Notes: a model not told the origin generated them from the letters alone. A stretch of 42,894 nt of DNA from Novosphingobium sp. (GCA_020446505.1 JAGREN010000077.1:1-42894), one strand, 5' to 3'. Shown: positions 1 to 6,898, numbered from the stretch's first letter. Numbers and translations are program-made.

Positions 1-23
1 TTCAAATCCTACCCCCGCAACCA
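1..23 (+). tRNA. 3' end of initiator tRNA-fMet (partial; gene continues left of the window)
   Basis: The window opens in the T-loop (TTCAAAT), followed by the T-stem 3' strand CCTAC, acceptor strand CCCCGCA, discriminator A and encoded CCA. The acceptor end CCCCGCAACCA is the same as in E. coli initiator tRNA, where A72 leaves position 1-72 unpaired, the mark of tRNA-fMet. No tRNA-like sequence precedes the second repeat at 40149, so the functional copy must be this left one. The 5' part is outside the window, so the anticodon is not seen. Confidence 0.8.
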
Positions 24-1605
24 TCTTTACAGTACAATCGGAGGGATTGGCCGGCTTTGCTTGGTCGATCTGCAGCAAGGCGGCGAGATCGCCGTGGACA
101 ATCAGGTCCACGCCGCGCTTGCCGTCCTGCCTTGGCATGACCTCGATCTTCTCCACCAGGTCATTGAGGATGGCTCGTAGTGATGGCTGAAGGTCAGGAT
201 CTTGGGCCAGGGCGTCGTGCAGATCAGCAATATGTCGATGGTAGCGTTGAATGGCAGCCGGATGGGCGACCATTGATGCGAAGTCTGGCATATCATCGAG
301 ATCAGATTGCAACGAACGCCGTTCTTCTGCGATGGCATGAGAGCGGGCGACGAATTGATCGGGATCCACGCCGCGCACGATCGCGTCGACCATGCGATCA
401 GATTCGCGCTGAAGTTCGTCCAGGCGTTGCTGTCGATCTGCACGTTGGCCAATGATTTCGCGACGCGCCTCATCAGCGGCCGTCTTCAATTCTTCAAGAT
501 AGGCTGCAATGACGTCCGGGTGAAGCAGCTCTCGCTTTAGCGCCGACAGGACGCGCCGTTCGAGCACCGCATTGGTGATCGTCGTGCCGTTTGCGCATGT
601 GCCGGTCTGCTTGTGGCTAGAACATCCCCAGCGATCGGCACCCAGTATGGTGACGGTTCCGCCGCACGAACCGCAGCGGAGTAGGCCCGACATCAGACGC
701 TTGGGTCGCCTCGCCATATGTGAGGGCCTGTCGCCATAGCTCGCCACACGATCATGCACACGCTTCCATAGATCTTCGTCGACGATGCGCAGAGTCGGCA
801 CGTCGGCCGTGACCAGCTCGCTCTCTGCATTAGGTCGGGAAACTCTTTTTCGTGTCTCCGGGTCTTTCCTGAAGGATTGCCGGTTGTAGAGGATTCGGCC
901 GCGATACAGTTCGTTGTTGAGAATGCCGTTACGGCGCTGGCGATGGCCGATGATCGTACTAGCGCGCCAATGGCCACCTCTTGGGGAAGGAACGCCTTCG
1001 GCGTTGAGCCGAGCTGCGATTTCGCGGGGGCTGCGACCTTCTGCATACTCGTGGAAGATTCGCCGAACGATATCGGCCTGGTCCTCATCGATCTCGCGTA
1101 GCCCGCGCTCGGGCTCCCCGTCCTCACGCAACTTGCGGACAGGACGATAGCCGTAGGAGTTGCCACCAGGGATGCGCCCTGCTTCGACCCGGCCGATCTG
1201 GCCGCGCCTTGTCTTCTCGGCGAGCTGCTCGACGTAAACCGCCGAGATGGTGCCGCCCATGCCTATGTGAAGCGATCCGACTTCACCTTCGGAAAGGGTA
1301 ACAATGCGCGCACCTCGAAACCGGATACGCTTGAAGATTCGAGCCAAGTCTTCCTGGTCGCGGCTGATGCGATCAAGTGCTTCGGCGAGCAGGATGTTCG
1401 CCTCGCCATTCTCGATAGCCTGCATCGCGCAGTTGAGGCCAGGGCGATCGCGAACCGTGCCGCTAATGGCGCGATCGGCTTGCTCTCCTACAATCGACCA
1501 GCCTTCGCGATCTGCGCGCTGACGTAGCAGGCGAAACTGATCTTCGACCGATGCGGCAGACTGCATGGCCGTGGAATATCGGGCGTAGAGTAGAGCTTTC
1601 GTCAT
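1..1605 (-). CDS. Large serine recombinase (phage integrase), frame open through attL
   Basis: This is a site-specific recombinase of the large serine family and the probable integrase. The ATG at 1605 opens 535 codons that reach the window edge without a stop. Residues 1-140 form the resolvase catalytic domain, with YARYS holding the likely nucleophile Ser11 and a later DRISRDQEDLARI segment. A recombinase domain follows, then a zinc ribbon from about residue 309 (CGSCG, then later Cys residues), a charged coiled-coil stretch and a C-terminal tail. The start codon overlaps the stop of the 50-codon gene upstream (ATGA). It is the last gene of the early operon. The final codons lie inside attL and continue antisense into tRNA-fMet. 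In the circular phage the same frame would end at a TAA at 40117-40119. Confidence 0.9.
   Translation of the reverse strand, partial: MTKALLYARYSTAMQSAASVEDQFRLLRQRADREGWSIVGEQADRAISGTVRDRPGLNCAMQAIENGEANILLAEALDRISRDQEDLARIFKRIRFRGARIVTLSEGEVGSLHIGMGGTISAVYVEQLAEKTRRGQIGRVEAGRIPGGNSYGYRPVRKLREDGEPERGLREIDEDQADIVRRIFHEYAEGRSPREIAARLNAEGVPSPRGGHWRASTIIGHRQRRNGILNNELYRGRILYNRQSFRKDPETRKRVSRPNAESELVTADVPTLRIVDEDLWKRVHDRVASYGDRPSHMARRPKRLMSGLLRCGSCGGTVTILGADRWGCSSHKQTGTCANGTTITNAVLERRVLSALKRELLHPDVIAAYLEELKTAADEARREIIGQRADRQQRLDELQRESDRMVDAIVRGVDPDQFVARSHAIAEERRSLQSDLDDMPDFASMVAHPAAIQRYHRHIADLHDALAQDPDLQPSLRAILNDLVEKIEVMPRQDGKRGVDLIVHGDLAALLQIDQAKPANPSDCTVKMVAGVGFE
3..23 (+). repeat. attL core (21-bp direct repeat, copy 1)
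   Basis: This repeat is identical to 40149-40169. Identity stops on both sides (T2 against C40148, T24 against A40170). It coincides with the last 21 nt of the tRNA, so integration leaves the tRNA sequence intact. The core also encodes the last seven complete codons of the recombinase frame on the minus strand. Confidence 0.9.
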
Positions 1606-1754
1606 TTCAGCAGCGAATCGGACCTCCGGCCTGAGATCATGGCGGCCAGATCGCGCCGCGCAAGCCTGCGCGCAAATGCCAATGCTCTCGGTGAGGCCGG
1701 TTCCCGGACGTCCTTGCCTCCTTGGACCACGCGGAGAGTTGGGCGTTCCGACAT
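1602..1754 (-). CDS. 50-residue basic protein coupled to the recombinase
   Basis: This short reading frame begins MSERPTLRVVQGGK and ends SLLK. Its TGA overlaps the recombinase ATG by 4 nt (1602-1605), and its ATG lies 5 nt after the methyltransferase stop. It has no clear Shine-Dalgarno sequence, so translation probably depends on coupling. The C-terminal half is Arg-rich and looks helical. I do not recognise a family. Its place directly before a serine integrase makes a directionality factor or recombinase partner possible, but that is inference from position only. Confidence 0.6.
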   Translation of the reverse strand: MSERPTLRVVQGGKDVREPASPRALAFARRLARRDLAAMISGRRSDSLLK

Positions 1755-1759
1755 GAGAA

Positions 1760-2455
1760 TTAGTTCGCACTAGCCTTATGAGAAGCTTCCCAGGCGGCTG
1801 TGATGCGATTGACGGCGGTTTCGAAGTGCGTGGGGTTATGCTCAATGCCGGTGAAGCGCCTTCCAGCGCGGATCGCGGCCACGCCGGTTGAGCCGGTGCC
1901 CATAAAGGGGTCGCAGATATTGGTGCCGGCGACGTTGCGCAGGATCTTGTCCATGACGTCGTCGGGCTTGACGGTTGGGTGGCCGAAATCCTTCAGCGCC
2001 CGTGATCTGCAGGTGAAAATTCGCTTCAGGTCCGCCAGTTCACCTTGTGGATGATATCCTCTGTTCCACGCGTGGAAGTAGATCTCGATTTCGGGCACGT
2101 AGTGCTTGTTCGCCACCGGCATGGGGGTGGTCTTCTGCCAGCAGCACAGTACAAAGCGACGGAACAGCCGCTTCAGGTCGGCGGAGACTTCGGGAATCTG
2201 GTCGTTATGGCAGAAGACCACCACAGCCCCACACAGGGCTGGATTGATGATCGAATGGTCAAAACCCCGGTCGAGACCCTCTTCCATGATCAGATCCAGA
2301 TAGGGTCGGTGCTTGCGGAAGCTGCCGCCCCCCGATGCATTGATGACATATGGCGGGTCCATGACATCGGCATCGAAGAAGCCGAGCGTGGGGCGGATTG
2401 CATAGGCATCGCCGCAATAGAGCGTGGCTGGGCCGATGACGACGGGCGCGGTCAT
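1760..2455 (-). CDS. DNA methyltransferase, beta-class motif order (N6-adenine or N4-cytosine)
   Basis: This 231-residue protein should transfer a methyl group from S-adenosylmethionine to an exocyclic amino group in DNA. The catalytic motif DPPY is at residues 33-36. The SAM-binding motif DPFMGTGST is at 182-190 and is preceded by TVKPDDVMDKIL. The order DPPY before FxGxG is that of beta-class enzymes such as CcrM. No target-recognition specificity can be read. Its ATG overlaps the stop of the PP-loop gene upstream (2452-2455). No restriction endonuclease is adjacent, so protection of phage DNA or regulation is more likely than a restriction system. Confidence 0.88.
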   Translation of the reverse strand: MTAPVVIGPATLYCGDAYAIRPTLGFFDADVMDPPYVINASGGGSFRKHRPYLDLIMEEGLDRGFDHSIINPALCGAVVVFCHNDQIPEVSADLKRLFRRFVLCCWQKTTPMPVANKHYVPEIEIYFHAWNRGYHPQGELADLKRIFTCRSRALKDFGHPTVKPDDVMDKILRNVAGTNICDPFMGTGSTGVAAIRAGRRFTGIEHNPTHFETAVNRITAAWEASHKASAN

Positions 2456-3546
2456 GATCCGCGCCTCGCGCTTCTGGCTTTGTGCTCCGCCATCAACAGC
2501 GCGAAGCGAGCGATGACAGACGTTGCAGTGGGATAATGCTCGGGCTGACCGTGATGTGAGAGGATCGTGCGGCGAGCAGTGACGATTGCTTCGGCCTCGT
2601 CATTCGTTGGCACCCTGACCGGCCAGCCTTTCACGTATCGCAGGCCTGCAGGCATGGCCGCCTCGATTGCTTGGCGTTCGGCGGCCTTCGTCTTCCCCTG
2701 TACAACCAGCGCCGCGAGCGCCGGGCTCAAGAGCAACGGCGCAACGTCAGCCAGCCACCGATCCGGCCAAAAACTGAACGTGCTGATGGCCTCCATCTCC
2801 ACCAGATGAAGATACAGGGGCACATTGCCCGCCACTGTCGCTGCCGCCTTCGCGTCGGCAATACTCTGCATGATGCAGAACGCGCAGCTCACCCGAGAGC
2901 AGCCCCATGAATAAGCGGGATGCAAGGGGAGTCCATGCCGGGTGTGGAATGAGAAAACCTCTTGCGTGGTCCAGTCGACCAACGGATGGAACATCGTCAT
3001 CTGCGTGCCCCATCGGTTGCCCGGCTTGGCATAGCGATGATCGGGTTTGCTGATCGGCGAGTGCCGCCGATTTACGCTTTCCTCTCGCCGGATGCCGACA
3101 ACCTGCACGATATGCCGTCCGCGCAACTCGCGCGACAGATGAGGGCCGATCACCTGCGCTTTTAATTCGCTGGTGCAGAAGCGGAGCGAGGCAGAGGACC
3201 ATGGGCCTATCAGATTGTAAGTGAGAAGGTCGACATAACGCGCCAGTCCATTCGCGAACCGCTGCTCCCAGCGGTGGACCATGTCGCCAGCTTTTCTGCG
3301 AACGACTACCAGCGGCACGCCGATGAATGCCGCTTGGCGTTCCGCCATTGCCATCGTCTCGCGCCATTCGGCGCGGCCAAGGTCGGCATGGATCGCAACG
3401 CGACGGTCTCTCGGGTGCCCGATCCCGTCAAGAAAATGGGAAACCGCGAGCGCCGCTGCGCCGCTGTCCTTCCCGCCGCTGAGGTTAAATGCAACATCGG
3501 CACCTTCACTAAGGGCTCGCCGGACAGTCAAATCGAGCGCGATCAT
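2452..3546 (-). CDS. PAPS reductase-like PP-loop protein (adenosine-nucleotide alpha hydrolase fold)
   Basis: The 364-residue protein has the PP-loop SGGKDS at residues 23-28, typical of N-type ATP pyrophosphatases. These include PAPS reductase, tRNA thiolation enzymes and DndC. A conserved-looking CTSELK (Cys124) and a cluster with Cys216, Cys221 and Cys224 could bind an iron-sulfur cluster. I chose the ATG at 3546, preceded by GAGGCGAGC, because an upstream ATG at 3666 would overlap the DUF5131 gene by about 90 nt. Phages carry many such proteins of unknown substrate. Next to a DNA methyltransferase, sulfur- or adenylation-based DNA modification is possible, but that is inference. Confidence 0.8.
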   Translation of the reverse strand: MIALDLTVRRALSEGADVAFNLSGGKDSGAAALAVSHFLDGIGHPRDRRVAIHADLGRAEWRETMAMAERQAAFIGVPLVVVRRKAGDMVHRWEQRFANGLARYVDLLTYNLIGPWSSASLRFCTSELKAQVIGPHLSRELRGRHIVQVVGIRREESVNRRHSPISKPDHRYAKPGNRWGTQMTMFHPLVDWTTQEVFSFHTRHGLPLHPAYSWGCSRVSCAFCIMQSIADAKAAATVAGNVPLYLHLVEMEAISTFSFWPDRWLADVAPLLLSPALAALVVQGKTKAAERQAIEAAMPAGLRYVKGWPVRVPTNDEAEAIVTARRTILSHHGQPEHYPTATSVIARFALLMAEHKARSARRGS

Positions 3547-3577
3547 GCTGCTCGCCTCGCTATGCTTGAGGTGAGCT

Positions 3578-4516
3578 TCATGTCGGCATCTCAGACCAGG
3601 TGCGGCCATCAAGAAGCCGACCAGCGCGCATCTTGCCGACGCGCCAAATCCTGACCCGATCATCAAGTGCTTTCAGTTCACAGCGAGCTTTGATCGGCAC
3701 TTGCTCGTCCGACCGGAACGATGGCCAACCGGCTACAGGAAGCCACTCGCCCCATTGTTTGAAGAAGAATGGAACGCCTGCCGACACGCACTGGTCGCGC
3801 AGGGAGCGCGCCCAATCGGGATGCATTGGTCTCGCATTCGGTCCGCTCTCGCCACCGACGATTACCCAGTCAGGCAGCAGATCCGGCACAATAAGGCCGA
3901 GATCGGCGAGCAGCGGTTCGGCGCTCCAGAACCGAACGACGGCGGGTGTCATATCGAGATCAAGAGCGCGCTCCAACAGTCGGGGGCGATCCTCGACTGA
4001 AACGCCGAGCCAGACGTTGGAGAGAGGCATTCTGAGCGCGCCATGCCGATTACCCATGCCCGCCGGTATTTCGTTGATGGCCTTACAGAGACTGGCATTA
4101 CCCATCCCGTCGCGCGTGGTCAGGTACTCTCGCATGCGGTCGCTGCGCTTCGTCAGCACCTGAAACGTATGCTGCGGGCATAGCGCCATGACGGCGACGA
4201 TCCGGTCGATCATTTCGTCCGATACCCATTCGCCGAACAGGTCCGTCATCGAGCAAGGGAAGATCATGCGCCGCTTTTTCCAGCGCAGGGGCTGCAGCAG
4301 CACCTCTTCGTCGAGGAAGACTTCGACCCGAGCCCGGTCCTGCCAGGCGAAGCGCACCGGGTTCTTGAAGCGGGGCTGAAATCCCTCGGAGTAGCAGTGC
4401 TTGCAGCCGGGGCTCATGTGCACGCAGAAATGACCGATACCGCCGGTTTCGAGATTGCGCGCACGGATCGGGTTCCAGGTCGCGTCGGTCCACTCGATTT
4501 TGGTCTTATCGGCCAT
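3578..4516 (-). CDS. Phage Gp37/Gp68-like protein (DUF5131), three-Cys motif
   Basis: The 312-residue protein opens with TKIEWTDATWNPI, the signature start of the Gp37/Gp68 (DUF5131) phage family. Cys31, Cys38 and Cys41 form C-X6-C-X2-C (in MSPGCKHCY), a likely iron-sulfur site resembling radical-SAM proteins. Later segments WLGVSVED and WVIVGGESG are also family hallmarks. No biochemical function is firmly known. The start is supported by a GGGGG-rich Shine-Dalgarno 8 nt upstream, and the gene overlaps the preceding one by 11 nt. It sits between an ASCH/hypothetical pair and a PP-loop enzyme. Confidence 0.85.
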   Translation of the reverse strand: MADKTKIEWTDATWNPIRARNLETGGIGHFCVHMSPGCKHCYSEGFQPRFKNPVRFAWQDRARVEVFLDEEVLLQPLRWKKRRMIFPCSMTDLFGEWVSDEMIDRIVAVMALCPQHTFQVLTKRSDRMREYLTTRDGMGNASLCKAINEIPAGMGNRHGALRMPLSNVWLGVSVEDRPRLLERALDLDMTPAVVRFWSAEPLLADLGLIVPDLLPDWVIVGGESGPNARPMHPDWARSLRDQCVSAGVPFFFKQWGEWLPVAGWPSFRSDEQVPIKARCELKALDDRVRIWRVGKMRAGRLLDGRTWSEMPT

Positions 4517-4976
4517 CGTTTACCCCCTGTACGGCTTCGAGGGCATGTATGAGTGCCCATCCGGCGCGGGTGAGGCGGACATAGCCATTGTAGGGGTACA
4601 GCAAGCCCAGGCCGGTGCCCGGCTTCCGATCGTCCTCGCCCCGACGATGCGTGCCGAGCCGTTTGTAGGCGAGGTAGGCAGCTCTACCGCGCGGCCATGT
4701 CCAGTGGCCCGCGTATTTCAGTTTCGGCGAGCGCGCGTCACCGTGGGCAATGGCGTTGCGTTCGTTTTGCGCGATCTGGATGAGGAGCTTCAGTTCGTCT
4801 TCGGTGAGCCGGGGCTCCTCGAACCGCTCTTCGAGCGTGGCAATGGCAACGGCATGATGGGCATGGGTCGCATAGGGAAGATCGAGCGCGGTCTTGATCT
4901 CGACGGCAGACTTGCCTTTGCGACTGAGTTTGAGGGCCTTCCGGGCGGTTTCCAGATAGGCTGTGGGAGTTGACAT
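4506..4976 (-). CDS. Conserved-looking hypothetical protein, 156 aa
   Basis: This starts at ATG 4976, which shares one base with the TAA of the ASCH gene (TAATG). The N-terminal 50 residues (AYLETARKALKLSRKGKSAVEIKTAL) look helical and might form a small DNA-binding domain. The rest is rich in Lys/Arg with WTWPRGRAAY and GLLYPYNGYVRLT. The last part, LTRAGWALIHALE, resembles the end of a winged helix. No family is recognised. A longer in-frame opening up to 5273 is only the shadow of the ASCH gene. Confidence 0.65.
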   Translation of the reverse strand: MSTPTAYLETARKALKLSRKGKSAVEIKTALDLPYATHAHHAVAIATLEERFEEPRLTEDELKLLIQIAQNERNAIAHGDARSPKLKYAGHWTWPRGRAAYLAYKRLGTHRRGEDDRKPGTGLGLLYPYNGYVRLTRAGWALIHALEAVQGVNDGR

Positions 4977-5482
4977 TACAGGACTCCTTCGAATTGCTCG
5001 GGGGTGGGCCAGGTCCAGAAGCCCTGAGCACCGCGCATGGGGATGGGTTCGGGCCAGGCCTCGATATCGAGCATGGGCCAGCCCCAGTTGGCGTGTTCGT
5101 CGCGGTTGCTGTCGTTGGCGCGCGGAACGCCGAATTCGGCGGCGATGTCGATGCCGTTGCGCGGTTCGCCGAGCACGACAGTGCCGAGGCCTGCCGACAT
5201 GGGAAGGCCGCCTTCGAGTGCCCGGTTGAGGACGCCCTGCGCCTTTTCCGCAATAAGACAGGTTTCTGCCCAAGCGAGTTTGATCGTGTTATCGACGTTG
5301 CGGAACTGACGTAGGTGGAAGAGATCGGACAGTTCGTGACGGTTCATCTTCCGCGCGGCGGCGTGGATGACGATGCGCTGGCCGACCAGCGCGCGCGGTG
5401 CGCGCCAGCCCCGGAATTCATAGGGCTTTGCCCCGGCGATGATTAGCGAGGCCCATGGCTGCCAGACGGTGAGAGCCTTCAT
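4976..5482 (-). CDS. ASCH domain protein
   Basis: The 168-residue protein starts MKALTVWQPWASLIIAGAK and continues YEFRGW, the typical opening of ASCH domains. These are PUA-like folds that bind RNA or modified nucleosides; some, such as YqfB, hydrolyse N4-acetylcytidine. Middle segments IVIHAAARK and GTVVLG fit the beta-barrel core. The ATG at 5482 overlaps the stop of the gene upstream (ATGA). The longer opening at 5557 is ruled out by that overlap. The neighbours suggest a role with modified nucleic acid, but the substrate cannot be read. Confidence 0.8.
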   Translation of the reverse strand: MKALTVWQPWASLIIAGAKPYEFRGWRAPRALVGQRIVIHAAARKMNRHELSDLFHLRQFRNVDNTIKLAWAETCLIAEKAQGVLNRALEGGLPMSAGLGTVVLGEPRNGIDIAAEFGVPRANDSNRDEHANWGWPMLDIEAWPEPIPMRGAQGFWTWPTPEQFEGVL

Positions 5483-5757
5483 TGTCCGTAGCCCATGCTG
5501 GAGAGGGCCTTGGCAACAAGGTTCCAGACGTGCTCGCTCAAGCGGGCGTGACCGCATACCTTCCCTTCACGCTGGGTTCCCGTTGTGTTGATGCGTAGCA
5601 ACGCACGATCGAGCGCCTCGGCCGATCGGCCACGCAACGAGCGGGCACGATAGTCGCGCTGCCGATCGGTGCCGCCGATGTTGTCGATCACGGCGCGGGC
5701 GATTTCGGTCTTCTCGCCAGTGACGGCCGACCATAGTTCAACGCGAACGACGATCAT
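5479..5757 (-). CDS. Hypothetical phage protein, 92 aa
   Basis: The protein starts MIVVRVELWSAVTGEKTEIAR and contains IDNIGGTDRQRDYRARSLRGRS. This beta-hairpin opening followed by a basic stretch is, as I recall, common in small proteins of alphaproteobacterial phages without known function. It overlaps the gene on each side by 4 nt (5754-5757 and 5479-5482), so it is a firm member of the operon. No membrane segment, signal peptide or metal motif is seen. Confidence 0.72.
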   Translation of the reverse strand: MIVVRVELWSAVTGEKTEIARAVIDNIGGTDRQRDYRARSLRGRSAEALDRALLRINTTGTQREGKVCGHARLSEHVWNLVAKALSSMGYGQ

Positions 5758-6002
5758 TGTTCGCCATCCTGCCGAGTGATCGGCCTCAGGTCGGTGGCGA
5801 GGACAGTCCGCACTCCGGTGCTATTTGCTTTGCTAACGAAGCCTTCGGCTTCCATGCGCTCGACGTATCGGGCCGCCTCGTTGTAGCCGACGCCCAGACG
5901 GCGCTGAATAAAGGATGCCGATGCCTTGTCGGCACCCAGCACGAGTGCCCGGGCTTCCAGATATCGGTCCTGCTGGGAATCCTGAATTGACGGGTCTTGC
6001 AT
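5754..6002 (-). CDS. Stand-alone FtsK gamma-like winged-helix protein
   Basis: This 82-residue protein resembles the gamma domain at the C-terminus of the DNA translocase FtsK/SpoIIIE. That domain reads KOPS sequences and contacts XerD. The matching stretch is about residues 25-70: KASASFIQRRLGVGYNEAAR, then a YVERMEAEGFVS helix-wing and a GVRTVL strand. The motor and membrane domains are absent. The start at 6002 has a good TTAGGATC Shine-Dalgarno. A free gamma domain could bind host KOPS sites or interfere with FtsK or Xer. It could also simply be a regulator with the same fold. Confidence 0.75.
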   Translation of the reverse strand: MQDPSIQDSQQDRYLEARALVLGADKASASFIQRRLGVGYNEAARYVERMEAEGFVSKANSTGVRTVLATDLRPITRQDGEQ

Positions 6003-6029
6003 GATCCTAACTCCCTGTGGTGGTGGTGA

Positions 6030-6302
6030 TCAGCGCTCGCCGAGCAGGCGCTGGTTGCGGTGGAAGGCTTCTTCGGAGCTGATGTGCGACGTGCCGCTGC
6101 GCGCGGGCTTATCTCCCGCGAAGAACTCGCCGGCACGCCTGCAGGCGGCGCGCCAGTCGCTTCGTCGTCCGTGACGGTGGGCGTCGATAATTGCGGTGCG
6201 GATGTCGCCGGGCAGGCGGGGAAAGCAGTGCTCGCAGATGCGCTGCCAGCGCTTCCGGTGCCGGCCGCAGCCGGGGACGTCGCAAACATAGTTACGCGCC
6301 AT
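6030..6302 (-). CDS. Possible nested in-frame gene: zinc-binding protein, 90 aa
   Basis: This is an internal start of the preceding frame. ATG 6302 has GAAGGAGAGG about 7 nt upstream, the best Shine-Dalgarno in this part of the operon. Translation from here gives a compact 90-residue protein MARNYVCDVPGCG with a four-Cys zinc site. Nothing in the sequence decides whether the long form, the short form or both are made. Confidence 0.45.
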   Translation of the reverse strand: MARNYVCDVPGCGRHRKRWQRICEHCFPRLPGDIRTAIIDAHRHGRRSDWRAACRRAGEFFAGDKPARSGTSHISSEEAFHRNQRLLGER

Positions 6303-6614
6303 GGGCTTCCTCTCCTTCGTCTGGCCAGAAGGGGGCGGCGATGAAGCTGGGCGGGCCACCCCAGACTTCCGGCATAGCTGCACGGGGAGCCGATCGAGCG
6401 GCACGACGGTGACGACAGTGGCGCCCGTGGCAGTGTGCTTGATGATGATGCGCCCGGATTCGAGCCGTACTACGCGCGCACCAAACGGGATGGCTGCCTG
6501 GACAGCGCGGCAGGTGAGTGCGCAGCGGGCCTCGGCCTCGCTGTCCGCGCCGATACGCTCGATGAAGCGGCGCACGGCGTGATGCGAGACATGGATTTCC
6601 GGCGCGGCATTCAT
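6030..6614 (-). CDS. Two-part hypothetical protein with a C-terminal four-Cys zinc domain, 194 aa
   Basis: The frame starts at ATG 6614, overlapping the stop of the LexA-like gene by 4 nt. Residues 1-85 carry HVSHHAVRRFIERIG followed by beta-rich segments (GRIIIKH, VVTVVPLD). That pattern is seen in small toxin-like or RNA-binding phage proteins. A low-complexity linker follows. Residues 105-194 hold Cys ligands in CDVPGCGRHRKRW and ICEHCF, a probable zinc site. A second strong ribosome-binding site sits inside the frame before Met105, so two products are possible. The function is unknown. Confidence 0.65.
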   Translation of the reverse strand: MNAAPEIHVSHHAVRRFIERIGADSEAEARCALTCRAVQAAIPFGARVVRLESGRIIIKHTATGATVVTVVPLDRLPVQLCRKSGVARPASSPPPSGQTKERKPMARNYVCDVPGCGRHRKRWQRICEHCFPRLPGDIRTAIIDAHRHGRRSDWRAACRRAGEFFAGDKPARSGTSHISSEEAFHRNQRLLGER

Positions 6615-6898
6615 GGCCGGACATCCCAGGGGCCGGGAACGGCATGGAGCGGCTCGCCCTCGATCGACGGGATCGAGATCGGGTTCAGCACCTCTATGGC
6701 GCGCTCGCGGCCTGGCAGGCGGCGGATTGCTCCGCGCCGTTCGAGTTCCTGCAGTGTGCGGTGAGCACCGGATCTGTGTCTTATGCCAACACCATCGGCG
6801 CATTCGCGCAGGCACGGTGATTTGCCACCGTGCGCGCGCTGGTGGCCGACGATAAACCGCAGCATATCTGCCTGGCGAGGGGTGAGGCCATAGCTCAT
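6611..6898 (-). CDS. LexA-like winged-helix DNA-binding protein without peptidase domain
   Basis: Residues 4-70 follow the LexA N-terminal DNA-binding domain. LTPRQADMLRFIVGHQRAHG matches the opening, then come SPCLRECADGVGIRHRSGAHR as the recognition helix-turn-helix and LQELERRGAIRRLPGRERAI as helix and wing. The protein ends at residue 95, so the autoproteolytic S24 domain of LexA is absent. It probably binds DNA as a regulator that is not cleaved on DNA damage, or binds SOS boxes passively. It overlaps both neighbours by 4 nt. Confidence 0.8.
   Translation of the reverse strand: MSYGLTPRQADMLRFIVGHQRAHGGKSPCLRECADGVGIRHRSGAHRTLQELERRGAIRRLPGRERAIEVLNPISIPSIEGEPLHAVPGPWDVRP

Noticed and set aside
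3547-3666. Longer start for the PP-loop protein at 3666
   Set aside because: It would overlap the DUF5131 gene by about 90 nt. The segment lacks family character, while ATG 3546 has a plausible Shine-Dalgarno and keeps the domain whole.
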